Both the position numbers and the translations under genes were made by a program. This document shows, in pieces, positions 8,326-14,201 of a stretch of DNA of 15,907 nt. Source of the stretch: Actinomycetota bacterium (GTDB lineage: Bacteria > Actinomycetota > Actinomycetes > S36-B12 > CAIYMF01). How positions within the stretch are numbered: position 1 is the stretch's first letter; every line of letters begins with the position of its first letter. The stretch covers positions 1 to 15,907 of the forward strand of contig WLOZ01000008.1 of assembly GCA_009699025.1 (NCBI GenBank), in the 5' to 3' direction. A model generated the notes under the pieces. It was not told where the DNA came from and ran no database searches. It saw only the letters and a list, made by a program, of their open reading frames with translations.

Positions 8326-8581
8326 CGGGTGCTCCTACGGTCTGCGGGATGAGGGTTCGTTGGCGTTGGTTCTCAGGGTAAACGTCTGCGCCCTGAACAA
8401 ACGTCTCACGACAACGTAAGGAGTATGCAAGGCCTCAATGAACTACCAGCGATTGCCGAGACCCGAATGACCGGCCACCCACCCCTAGTGAGCCGGGGGA
8501 ACAGCCCGCGGATAGCCCCGTGGCACACGCGTGGCCCGAGGTTGGCGCGCCTCCACCGTGCCGATGAGCGAGGATGGGCAT
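8326..8581. promoter_or_regulatory. Intergenic region with moxR promoter candidate and direct repeats
   Basis: The 256 bases divide divergent moxR and the DUF2510 gene. On the minus strand TACCCT (8375-8380) is a plausible -10 about 50 bases before the moxR start. The octamer AGACGTTT occurs twice on that strand, at 8380-8387 and 8399-8406. The near copy touches the -10 and the far copy sits where a -35 would be, 19 bases apart. No strong -35 is seen, which would suit an activator. The rest, towards 8581, holds no convincing gene. Confidence 0.4.
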
Positions 8582-9712
8582 ATGAGCGAGCACGACTTCC
8601 GGGGGTCTCCCCCAGGCTGGTATCCCGACCCGTGGTTCACCGGGCAGCGCCGGTACTTCACGGGTGAGGCCTGGACCTCCGACGTGTTCGCCGACGGAGC
8701 GGCCGGGAACGCTGGGGCAGCACCCGTGTCGCCTCGGGGCAACCACGGCCCGCCGCCCGCCACCCCCGCCTCTCCCGCGCCGCCTGCACCTCAGTGGGGC
8801 ATTGACCAGCCAGCCTCGGCCGTGTCGGTCGCGCCGATGCCCCCGCCCGAGGTTCGCGCCTCCGCCGCGGCAGCACGCGGGGGCGCGATGCCGCGCGTGA
8901 TTGCCGCCTCGATCGCCGTGGTGGTGCTCGCACTCGCCGCACTCTGGCTCACCCACCGCGACGGTACGACATCGAGCGCCACCGCGAGCGACGCTCCTTC
9001 AGCGGCTGCCAGCCCGGCTCCTTCGGGCTCGCCCTCCGCCCCCGCCGACAGCAGCAGTGCGTCGCTCGAGAACCTGGTGGTTCGCCCGCAGGATGTCACC
9101 GACGCCTACGCGGTGGCTCCCATTCCCGGTGGCACCGAGGTCGAGGGCGAGGTCACCCTCGACCTCTGCGACTCCTTCTACCCGAGCGAGGCCCTTCGGG
9201 TTGAGCGGCTCCAGGTGGTGGCCGTCGACTCGGCCGGCGACACCCAACTGAGCACCGAGGCGGTGCGGTACGAGTCCGACGCCGCGACCGCCCAGGCCTT
9301 CGACGAGATTCGGGCCTCGGCCAAGGACTGCCCCAGCGCGCCCGTGCCCGACCCCACCACGGGCGGCACTGTGTCAACCACTCTCACCAGCGACGTCGAC
9401 TCGTCATGGGCCAGCACCCCGGGAGTCGACAGGCTGGCGTATCTTGTGACCCGCACCGACGACACCGGCAACGAAACCTCGACGCTGGTCGTCTACCTCC
9501 GCCGCGGACCCCTGTTCATCGGCGTGTATTTCCCGAAGTCGTCGGGCGAGCAGATGTCGGTCGAGGGTGCCACCACGATTGCTGACATTGTGACCATCTT
9601 CGAAAAGCGCCTGGTGAGCCCACCCACCGACGCCCCCTGGACCCCCGGCCTCGAGAGCGGCGGCAGTGGTGGAGGTGGTGGCGGTGGCGGCAGTGGCGGC
9701 ATTCCCGCCTGA
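8582..9712 (+). CDS. DUF2510 single-pass membrane protein with exported C-terminal domain
   Basis: A 376-residue protein. A DUF2510 domain starts near residue 10 (PPGWYPDPWF, then RYFTGEAWT), the short Trp/Pro motif common in actinobacterial membrane proteins. A Pro/Ala-rich cytoplasmic linker follows, then one membrane helix at about 103-125. A Ser/Pro/Ala-rich outer linker leads to an exported domain of roughly 200 residues with two cysteines, C196 and C250, that could form a disulphide. The outer domain loosely resembles PknH-type sensor domains, but this is only a suggestion. The C-terminus is an unusual Gly/Ser run (SGGSGGGGGGGGSGG). ATG 8582 was chosen because GAGG lies about 8 bases before it and PPGWYPDP starts soon after; the frame is open upstream to 8531. 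Function is unknown; the neighbouring MoxR operon is divergent. Confidence 0.8.
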   Translation: MSEHDFRGSPPGWYPDPWFTGQRRYFTGEAWTSDVFADGAAGNAGAAPVSPRGNHGPPPATPASPAPPAPQWGIDQPASAVSVAPMPPPEVRASAAAARGGAMPRVIAASIAVVVLALAALWLTHRDGTTSSATASDAPSAAASPAPSGSPSAPADSSSASLENLVVRPQDVTDAYAVAPIPGGTEVEGEVTLDLCDSFYPSEALRVERLQVVAVDSAGDTQLSTEAVRYESDAATAQAFDEIRASAKDCPSAPVPDPTTGGTVSTTLTSDVDSSWASTPGVDRLAYLVTRTDDTGNETSTLVVYLRRGPLFIGVYFPKSSGEQMSVEGATTIADIVTIFEKRLVSPPTDAPWTPGLESGGSGGGGGGGGSGGIPA

Positions 9713-9732
9713 CCGCGCCCGACTTTCCCGAT

Positions 9733-9803
9733 TGCTGCTCGAGTCATCGCTGATGTCGCAGCCAGCGATGACTCAAGCAGCACTCACGATGACTCAAGCA
9801 GCA
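9733..9803. repeat. Inverted repeat with a second direct copy of one arm; likely bidirectional terminator
   Basis: The left arm TGCTGCTCGAGTCATCGCT (9733-9751) pairs with the right arm AGCGATGACTCAAGCAGCA (9764-9782) with a single mismatch over 19 positions and a 12-base loop. The last 17 bases of the right arm are then repeated exactly at 9787-9803, a period of 21. The element lies between two convergent genes (stops at 9712 and 9821), so a terminator working in both directions is the simplest role. The extra copy allows an alternative hairpin. Confidence 0.65.
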
Positions 9804-9820
9804 GGTGCCGGCTGACGGAA

Positions 9821-10078
9821 TCAGGCCAGTGACATGAAGAGCTTGACCATGTCGTCTTGGTCCATGCCCTCGTCGGGGTCGAGCAGGCACTGCTGCATCC
9901 CGCTCGCGATGATGTGAAAGCCAGCCTTGTCGAGCGCACGCGACGCGGCCGCGAGCTGGGTGACCACGTCGCGGCAGTCGCGGCCCTCCTCAAGCATGCG
10001 CACCACTCCCGCGATCTGGCCTTCGGCGCGGCGAAGGCGACGGATGGCTGCGGCCGAGGCATCGTCATTGAGCTGCAT
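9821..10078 (-). CDS. CsoR/CstR-family transcriptional repressor (DUF156)
   Basis: An 85-residue all-helical repressor of the CsoR/RcnR/FrmR/CstR family. RRLRRAEGQIAGVVRMLEEG (13-32) is the family signature, and C35-R-D-V follows with the first sensing cysteine. The second, C64, is 29 residues later, the same interval as in copper-binding CsoR and persulfide-sensing CstR. The copper-binding histidine that sits four residues before the second cysteine in CsoR is Gly60 here. That makes copper sensing unlikely and favours a thiol/persulfide mechanism, though this is inference. ATG 10078 is preceded by TATGTT with a 6-base gap, so the message is probably leaderless. Its -10 overlaps the operator at 10088-10103, so it likely represses itself. 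The DUF302 gene upstream carries a matching operator. Confidence 0.9.
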   Translation of the reverse strand: MQLNDDASAAAIRRLRRAEGQIAGVVRMLEEGRDCRDVVTQLAAASRALDKAGFHIIASGMQQCLLDPDEGMDQDDMVKLFMSLA

Positions 10079-10084
10079 GATTCA

Positions 10085-10090
10085 AACATA
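10085..10090 (-). promoter_or_regulatory. -10 element of the csoR-like gene (leaderless)
   Basis: TATGTT on the minus strand is followed by six bases and then ATG 10078. The spacing puts the transcription start at or next to the start codon. It overlaps the operator by three bases. No clear -35 is seen. Confidence 0.5.
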
Positions 10091-10103
10091 CCCCTCTGGG
10101 TAT
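10088..10103. promoter_or_regulatory. CsoR-type operator, proximal to the csoR-like gene
   Basis: ATACCCCTCTGGGTAT is an imperfect palindrome with perfect 6-base arms (ATACCC / GGGTAT) around four bases. CsoR/CstR operators are known C-run/G-run palindromes ending in TA. The site touches the -10 of the gene, fitting autorepression, and matches the arms of the site at 10771-10790. Confidence 0.75.
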
Positions 10104-10175
10104 CCGTTTTCTGGTGAAAAGCGCCCCCCGGAACGGACCATGATCAAGGTGAAGGTCGTGTCCGCCGGTGAGGCG

Positions 10176-10346
10176 CTATCTCGGTGTCGGCGTGGGCCGC
10201 CCGAACAACTTTCTCTTGGCTGGCCTGCCGCCGTCGCAGGAGCACCGATCCTTCGTCGCAACACCGCGCAAGACCTGGTCGACATGTGAGCCACAGCCGG
10301 TGAAGGTGGCCTTACCGCAGGTTCGGCAGGTTGCGGGTGAGCACAT
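10176..10346 (-). CDS. Small cysteine-rich putative metal-binding protein (56 aa)
   Basis: A 56-residue protein that starts at ATG 10346, one base after the DUF302 stop (TGA-C-ATG), so it is probably translated by coupling. It holds six cysteines at 2, 7, 10, 18, 35 and 37, giving CxxC (7-10) and CxC (35-37), plus His21. The pattern CRTCGKATFTGCGSHVDQVL resembles small zinc-ribbon-like proteins that I recall as widespread in actinobacteria and of unknown function. The tail is Arg/Lys/Pro-rich. It could bind zinc or iron, or carry sulfane sulfur; nothing in the sequence decides this. The same frame stays open upstream to 10418 inside the DUF302 gene, but the cysteine block starts at this Met. 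It ends 97 bases before the csoR-like start. Confidence 0.75.
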   Translation of the reverse strand: MCSPATCRTCGKATFTGCGSHVDQVLRGVATKDRCSCDGGRPAKRKLFGRPTPTPR

Positions 10347-10347
10347 G

Positions 10348-10752
10348 TCAGGCCACCTCGGCGTCGGGTGAGAGAGACGCCAAGGCCGCGCGAAGCCTCG
10401 TGGTGGCCTCCTCGGCAACGGACCTCAGGTCGGGCGACGGCGACATCGCCACCATTGTCATCGGATCAATCACCTCGACTACCGTGCTCTCGCCAGCGAC
10501 CCGCACCACGACGTTGCACGGCAGCAGCAGGCCGATCGACGGGTCAGCCGACATCGCGCGATGAGCGAGTGGCGGGTTGCAGGCACCGAGGATGAGGTAC
10601 GGGTCGCCGTCGATGTCGAGTTTGGCCTTCATGGTGGCCTGAACGTCAATTTCAGTCAGCACACCGAAGCCCTGCTCAGACAGCGCCTGCCTCACGGCGA
10701 CGACCGTCTCCTCGAAGGGCGCGCTCAGTGTGATCGCGAATCCGTAGCCCAT
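10348..10752 (-). CDS. DUF302-domain protein
   Basis: A 134-residue cytoplasmic protein that is almost entirely one DUF302 domain. Recognisable blocks are GVLTEIDVQATMKAKL (30-45), PYLILGACNPPLAHRAM (51-67) and GLLLPCNVVVR (74-84). Two cysteines, C58 and C79, sit in the conserved blocks. The biochemical role of DUF302 is not established; such genes are often found next to CsoR-type regulators and sulfur- or metal-stress genes. ATG 10752 has GGAGG seven bases upstream. A strong promoter with a palindromic CsoR-type operator over its -10 lies just before it, so expression is probably held down by the repressor encoded two genes later. It is the first gene of the DUF302 / Cys-rich protein unit. 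Confidence 0.9.
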   Translation of the reverse strand: MGYGFAITLSAPFEETVVAVRQALSEQGFGVLTEIDVQATMKAKLDIDGDPYLILGACNPPLAHRAMSADPSIGLLLPCNVVVRVAGESTVVEVIDPMTMVAMSPSPDLRSVAEEATTRLRAALASLSPDAEVA

Positions 10753-10770
10753 GGCTGAACCTCCAGTAAG

Positions 10771-10790
10771 TAATACCCCTAGGGGTATTA
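10771..10790. promoter_or_regulatory. CsoR-type operator of the DUF302 operon (perfect 20-base palindrome)
   Basis: TAATACCCCTAGGGGTATTA is its own reverse complement over all 20 bases. It shares the core ATACCC-N4-GGGTAT with the site before the csoR-like gene. It overlaps the -10 and the expected transcription start of the DUF302 promoter, the usual position for a repressor. Confidence 0.85.
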
Positions 10791-10816
10791 TTCACGGCTC
10801 GAGGCACGCCCGTCAA
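10787..10816 (-). promoter_or_regulatory. Promoter of the DUF302 operon
   Basis: On the minus strand TTGACG (10811-10816) is separated by 18 bases from AATAAT (10787-10792). Both hexamers are five-of-six matches to the housekeeping consensus, making this the clearest promoter in the window. The -10 overlaps the palindromic operator by four bases. Confidence 0.7.
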
Positions 10817-10844
10817 TCCGTGCCCCTCGGCGGCCGAGAGTCAC

Positions 10845-12242
10845 TCAGGTCAGGGCAGGTCCAGGCCGCTGGTACGGCCCTCGCGCCCATGCCACCCCTC
10901 GGCAGTACTGCAGGGGCAGCACCAGCACCGCCACGGTCAGCGCGAGCCGGAGAAAGATCACCGCACGCGAGGCCGAGGTCAGCAGAAGAAAGTCGATGTC
11001 AGCAGGATCGGCTAAGTAGGCGACTAGGAGAGCGGCGAGTCCTAACGCCCCCACCGCGACCGTCCAGAGTGGACCACCTACGCCGGTGGCACGGATGCGC
11101 GAACGCAGGGCCAGCGCGCCCAGCGCGATGAGGGCGAGAGCGGGCACGGCGAGGGGGACGAGCCTCTCAATGGCGGTCAGCGACGGTTCAAGCCGCCCGA
11201 CCACCGTGGGGTCATTGGCCAGCAGCCCGCGCATCGCTGCTGCCAGCGAGTAACGACCCGGAATGCCGAGCGCCGCGACCACCACCGGCCACAGGGAAAC
11301 GGCCGCGATACCCACGGCGACGATGTGCCAAGTCGCGCCGTCGGGGGGAGCCGCAGGCTCACGCTGGCGCGCCCACCTGAGCCGCAGCGCCGTGAGCGCA
11401 ATCACGGCGAGTGCAATCGGAAGAGCGTCAGACTTCACGCTCGCGGCCGCGACGCACAGCAGCACGGTCACCCTGAGGTTGGTGTGGTCGGCTGGCGCCA
11501 CCAGCCCCGCCGCAACGGCGGCGACCGCCAGCGCGGCCCACAGCGTGTCGACATAGCCATTGCTCACGAAGCCGCCTGAGGCAATCAGCGCCTGCATGAC
11601 CAGGGCCGACCCCAGCCCGGCGGCCATCAGACGGCCGGCCCGGCCTGTGCCCACGCGGGCCACCTCGTGGCCGGCCAGACCCACGGCCGCGATGGTGAGC
11701 GCTCCGATGATCAACTGGGCCTGCCGGTAGTCGACACCACCGCCCACGACCCAGCCGAGGGCGATCGCGAACGATGAGCCCTCCGGGTAGTCCGGGTGGC
11801 TGAACGCGTACACCGGCAGGCGCAGCGAGTCGACCAGGGCTGCCCCTTCGCCCGTCAGCAGCCTCGCGTGAAGGACCCAGATCGACCGCGCGTCCCAACC
11901 GAGGCCGGCGACAGTGAAGTGGGCACAGCTGAGCACGAGGGCAACCCCGAGCGGCAGCAGCCCGGTGAGCGCCTCGACCCACCCCTCACGCGCGTCGGGA
12001 GCAGCCGACCGGCCACGACGGCGCAGTAGCACGAGAGAGCAGAAGGCTGCGGCGATCACGACCGCGCCCCACGCGAGCCACAGGGGCACGGGCACCAGCA
12101 GGGTGATCACGACGCTGAGGCTGCCAAGAATCAATGCAGCCGGGAGCACCAGCAGGGCGACGCGCACGGGGTCGTTGGTCGCCCAGCGGGCAGGCATCAC
12201 TCCCGACAGCGACAGCGCCGCAACCGCCCACAGCGTGCTCAT
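10845..12242 (-). CDS. Polytopic membrane protein, GT-C glycosyltransferase-like
   Basis: A 465-residue membrane protein with roughly ten or more hydrophobic helices. The first large outer loop holds WDARSIWVLHARLL (116-129), where D117 and R119 resemble the acidic active-site loop of GT-C enzymes. SHPDYPEG at 148-155 resembles the HPDYP motif seen in GT39/ArnT-like transferases. It probably moves a sugar from a polyprenyl-phosphate donor to a surface acceptor. The GT2 enzyme upstream, which could make that donor, supports this. ATG 12242 was chosen because it lies four bases after the GT2 stop; the longer frame to 12407 would overlap GT2 by about 160 bases and is polar there. There is no strong ribosome site, so coupling is likely. 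Substrate and linkage are unknown, and it could be a flippase-like protein instead. Confidence 0.75.
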   Translation of the reverse strand: MSTLWAVAALSLSGVMPARWATNDPVRVALLVLPAALILGSLSVVITLLVPVPLWLAWGAVVIAAAFCSLVLLRRRGRSAAPDAREGWVEALTGLLPLGVALVLSCAHFTVAGLGWDARSIWVLHARLLTGEGAALVDSLRLPVYAFSHPDYPEGSSFAIALGWVVGGGVDYRQAQLIIGALTIAAVGLAGHEVARVGTGRAGRLMAAGLGSALVMQALIASGGFVSNGYVDTLWAALAVAAVAAGLVAPADHTNLRVTVLLCVAAASVKSDALPIALAVIALTALRLRWARQREPAAPPDGATWHIVAVGIAAVSLWPVVVAALGIPGRYSLAAAMRGLLANDPTVVGRLEPSLTAIERLVPLAVPALALIALGALALRSRIRATGVGGPLWTVAVGALGLAALLVAYLADPADIDFLLLTSASRAVIFLRLALTVAVLVLPLQYCRGVAWARGPYQRPGPALT

Positions 12243-12246
12243 CTGC

Positions 12247-13020
12247 TCATTCGCCTGCCGGGTGCCACGAGGACGTCTGACGTCGGCCGCGCAGGTTGTA
12301 CTTACCGACGCAGTAGACGGCCCTGACGCCGTCGCGCCAGCCGATCTTCTTGCCCTCGGCGTACGTGCGACCGCTGTACGAGACCCCGACCTCGTAGATG
12401 CGGGCACCGAGTCGCGCCACCTTCGCGGTGATCTCCGGCTCGAAGCCGAAGCGATCCTCCTCGATGGTGATCGACTGGATCAGTTCCCGACGAAACGCCT
12501 TGTAGCCCGTCTCCATGTCGGTGAGGTTCAGGTTGGTCATCATGTTCGACAGCGTGGTGAGCGCGCGATTGCCGACGAAGTGCCAGTAGTACAGCACGCG
12601 GTGGGCGTCGCCGCCGATGAATCGTGAGCCGAAGACCACATCGGCATGGCCTTCGGCGATCGGTCGGATCAGCACCGGGTAGTCGCGTGGGTTGTACTCA
12701 AGGTCGGCGTCCTGAATGACCACGACATCACCGGTCGCTGCTGCGATACCGGTGCGCAGGGCTGCCCCCTTGCCACGGTTCACATCGTGTAGCAGTAACA
12801 CGTCAACAAGGCCGCGCAGCGGACCCTCGAGCAGCTCGCGCGTTCCGTCTGTCGACCTGTCGTCGACGACGATGACCTCAATGCGCTGCACCGGCGAGGC
12901 ATGAACGGCGCTCAGCATGGCCGCGATGGTGCTGGCCTCGTTGAAGCACGGAATGACAATGCTGAGGAAGAGCTCGGCGCCAGGGTCGGAGCCGACACCA
13001 CCCATGCCCTCGTCACTCAT
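12247..13020 (-). CDS. GT2-family glycosyltransferase, polyprenyl-phosphate sugar synthase-like
   Basis: A 257-residue GT-A enzyme. The first strand is [10 protein letters not shown] (19-28), nucleotide binding is [10 protein letters not shown] (51-60), and [11 protein letters not shown] (81-91) is typical of dolichyl/polyprenyl-phosphate mannose or glucose synthases. QDADLEY at 103-109 carries the metal-binding DxD. The later [12 protein letters not shown] is also standard for this group. There are no C-terminal membrane helices, so it resembles the single-domain DPM1 type. It probably transfers a hexose from a nucleotide sugar to a polyprenyl phosphate at the inner face of the membrane, supplying the GT-C-like protein encoded next. 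ATG 13020 overlaps the stop of the upstream gene (ATGA). Confidence 0.9.
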   Translation of the reverse strand: MSDEGMGGVGSDPGAELFLSIVIPCFNEASTIAAMLSAVHASPVQRIEVIVVDDRSTDGTRELLEGPLRGLVDVLLLHDVNRGKGAALRTGIAAATGDVVVIQDADLEYNPRDYPVLIRPIAEGHADVVFGSRFIGGDAHRVLYYWHFVGNRALTTLSNMMTNLNLTDMETGYKAFRRELIQSITIEEDRFGFEPEITAKVARLGARIYEVGVSYSGRTYAEGKKIGWRDGVRAVYCVGKYNLRGRRQTSSWHPAGE

Positions 13021-13472
13021 GCCGCCGCCCCATCACGGGTGACCACGAGACTTCCGCACCCCCAGGGGCCAGCGTCGCTCCCCTTCAGACTCAGACCGAG
13101 GGCACCAGGCTCCGGGGCAGCAAGCACACGCAGCCATGGTGTTGACAGCTCGACGAGCCGCTGGAACGCGAGCGGTCCCTCGGACGACATGACGTACACA
13201 CGACTACCCGCAGGCACAGCATCGTGAAGGTCGGCCTCCACGCACCCCCAGCTAACCTCAGCGGCGGCGCCACCCTCGACTGCGGCAGGCGACACCTGGG
13301 CGAGGAAGTCACGCATTCCGTGGAGGGCCCCGAAGCACACGGTCCCCACTGCCGCGAGGACTACTACTGCTCGCAGGGCCGACATGAGCCATGACAAAGG
13401 GGACAGCGGGTTGCGGGGCTCGCTCAGTGACGACTGGCCGTGGCCTGCATCCACGCCTCCTGGCTGCACCAT
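13017..13472 (-). CDS. Small membrane-anchored protein of unknown function in the glycosylation operon
   Basis: A 151-residue protein that I do not recognise. After a polar N-terminus, one hydrophobic helix spans about 33-52, followed by an outer domain of about 95 residues. That domain contains two cysteines in repeated WGC motifs (W75-G-C77 and W137-G-C139), which could pair. The stretch [15 protein letters not shown] recalls short periplasmic regions attached to some membrane glycosyltransferases, but this is only a resemblance. It is the first gene of the operon with GT2 and the GT-C-like protein, and its stop overlaps the GT2 start. ATG 13472 is well supported by GAGGAG six bases upstream. 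A partner of the membrane glycosyltransferase is the best guess. Confidence 0.7.
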   Translation of the reverse strand: MVQPGGVDAGHGQSSLSEPRNPLSPLSWLMSALRAVVVLAAVGTVCFGALHGMRDFLAQVSPAAVEGGAAAEVSWGCVEADLHDAVPAGSRVYVMSSEGPLAFQRLVELSTPWLRVLAAPEPGALGLSLKGSDAGPWGCGSLVVTRDGAAA

Positions 13473-13605
13473 GGCGCACTCCTCGTGGTCGTAGAAACCT
13501 CGTGCGCGCCCTAGACGACGCCCGAGTTTTCCGGAAGGGACTCAACGCTACCCATGATGGTCGCATGCGGAGATGACTCAGCCTGCAGGTCTCGACGGCA
13601 GCCGC

Positions 13606-13611
13606 TACCGT
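13606..13611 (+). promoter_or_regulatory. -10 element of the SRPBCC gene (leaderless)
   Basis: TACCGT is followed by six bases and ATG 13618. This spacing favours ATG 13618 over the in-frame ATG at 13573, since the latter would put the -10 inside the coding region. No good -35 is seen. Confidence 0.5.
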
Positions 13612-13617
13612 GACCGC

Positions 13618-14121
13618 ATGGCCGAGACCGAGAACCCCGAGAGCTCAGACATCTCAAAGATCGTCGATACTGGCAACGATCGGGTGCGGTCAGCGCGCAT
13701 CACGATCAATGCCCCCGCGGCCGACATCTTCGACCTGATCGCGCACCCGGCCAACCACCCGCTGTTCGACGGTTCGGGCACCGTGACCTCGAGCTCCTTC
13801 GGGCCCGATCGGCTTACTCTCGGCGCAACATTCGGCATGTCGATGCGTATCGTGGTGCCCTATCGCATGACCAACACGGTGATGGAGTTCGACGAGGGCC
13901 GGCTCATCGCGTGGCGCCACATCGGCGGCCACCGCTGGCGCTACGAACTCGAGCGCGTCACCGACTCGTCGACCCTCGTGACCGAAACCTTCGACGGCAC
14001 CACCTCGCGGTTTCCGCCGAGCCTGCGGCTCATGAACGCGTACGAAAACAACACCCGCTCGATTCTGAAGACGCTCGAAGAGCTCAAGCGCCTCGCCGAG
14101 AGCGCTGCTTCGAACAAGTAG
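13618..14121 (+). CDS. SRPBCC-family protein (polyketide cyclase/START-like fold)
   Basis: A 167-residue soluble protein. The first strand RSARITINAPAADIFDLIAHPANHPLFDGSG is typical of SRPBCC ligand-binding proteins. Further strands include TFGMSMRIVVPYRMTNTV and LIAWRHIGGHRWRYELE, and a long C-terminal helix (RSILKTLEELKRLAE) closes the cavity. These proteins bind a hydrophobic ligand in a deep pocket; the ligand is not predictable here. The start at 13618 is preferred because TACCGT lies six bases before it and the conserved fold only begins later. The frame is open upstream to 13573, which would add 15 residues. It diverges from the glycosylation operon and is followed by the acyltransferase gene after 80 bases. 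Confidence 0.85.
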   Translation: MAETENPESSDISKIVDTGNDRVRSARITINAPAADIFDLIAHPANHPLFDGSGTVTSSSFGPDRLTLGATFGMSMRIVVPYRMTNTVMEFDEGRLIAWRHIGGHRWRYELERVTDSSTLVTETFDGTTSRFPPSLRLMNAYENNTRSILKTLEELKRLAESAASNK

Positions 14122-14142
14122 GTCGGCCACACCTACATCACT

Positions 14143-14167
14143 TCGGACACAGCTTCACCATGTCCGA
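14143..14167. repeat. Inverted repeat before the acyltransferase gene
   Basis: TCGGACA (14143-14149) and TGTCCGA (14161-14167) are perfect reverse complements with 11 bases between. The right arm ends 22 bases before the putative -10 of the next gene, across the -35 region. It could be an operator for that promoter or a weak terminator for the SRPBCC gene. Confidence 0.4.
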
Positions 14168-14189
14168 TCTGGCGTGGGGGTTCGGCCCG

Positions 14190-14195
14190 TAAACT
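14190..14195 (+). promoter_or_regulatory. -10 element of the acyltransferase gene (leaderless)
   Basis: TAAACT is followed by six bases and ATG 14202. No Shine-Dalgarno sequence is seen before the ATG, so a leaderless message is likely. Confidence 0.55.
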
Positions 14196-14201
14196 CGCAC
14201 T

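Noticed and set aside
8425..8667. Plus-strand frame with AAGGAG directly before its ATG
   Set aside because: The ribosome site is only one base from the ATG, the product is Arg/Pro-rich without a recognisable domain, and it overlaps the better supported DUF2510 gene.
9784..10089. Minus-strand frame beginning at ATG 10089, over the csoR-like gene
   Set aside because: It is the shifted frame of the repressor gene; its product is Ser/Arg-rich with no family motifs.
12243..12407. N-terminal extension of the GT-C-like gene
   Set aside because: It overlaps the GT2 gene by about 160 bases and is polar and Arg/Ser/Thr-rich, unlike the membrane helix that begins just after ATG 12242.
13573..13617. 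Upstream in-frame start of the SRPBCC gene
   Set aside because: It would place the TACCGT -10 inside the coding region, and the added residues show no conserved feature. It cannot be fully excluded.
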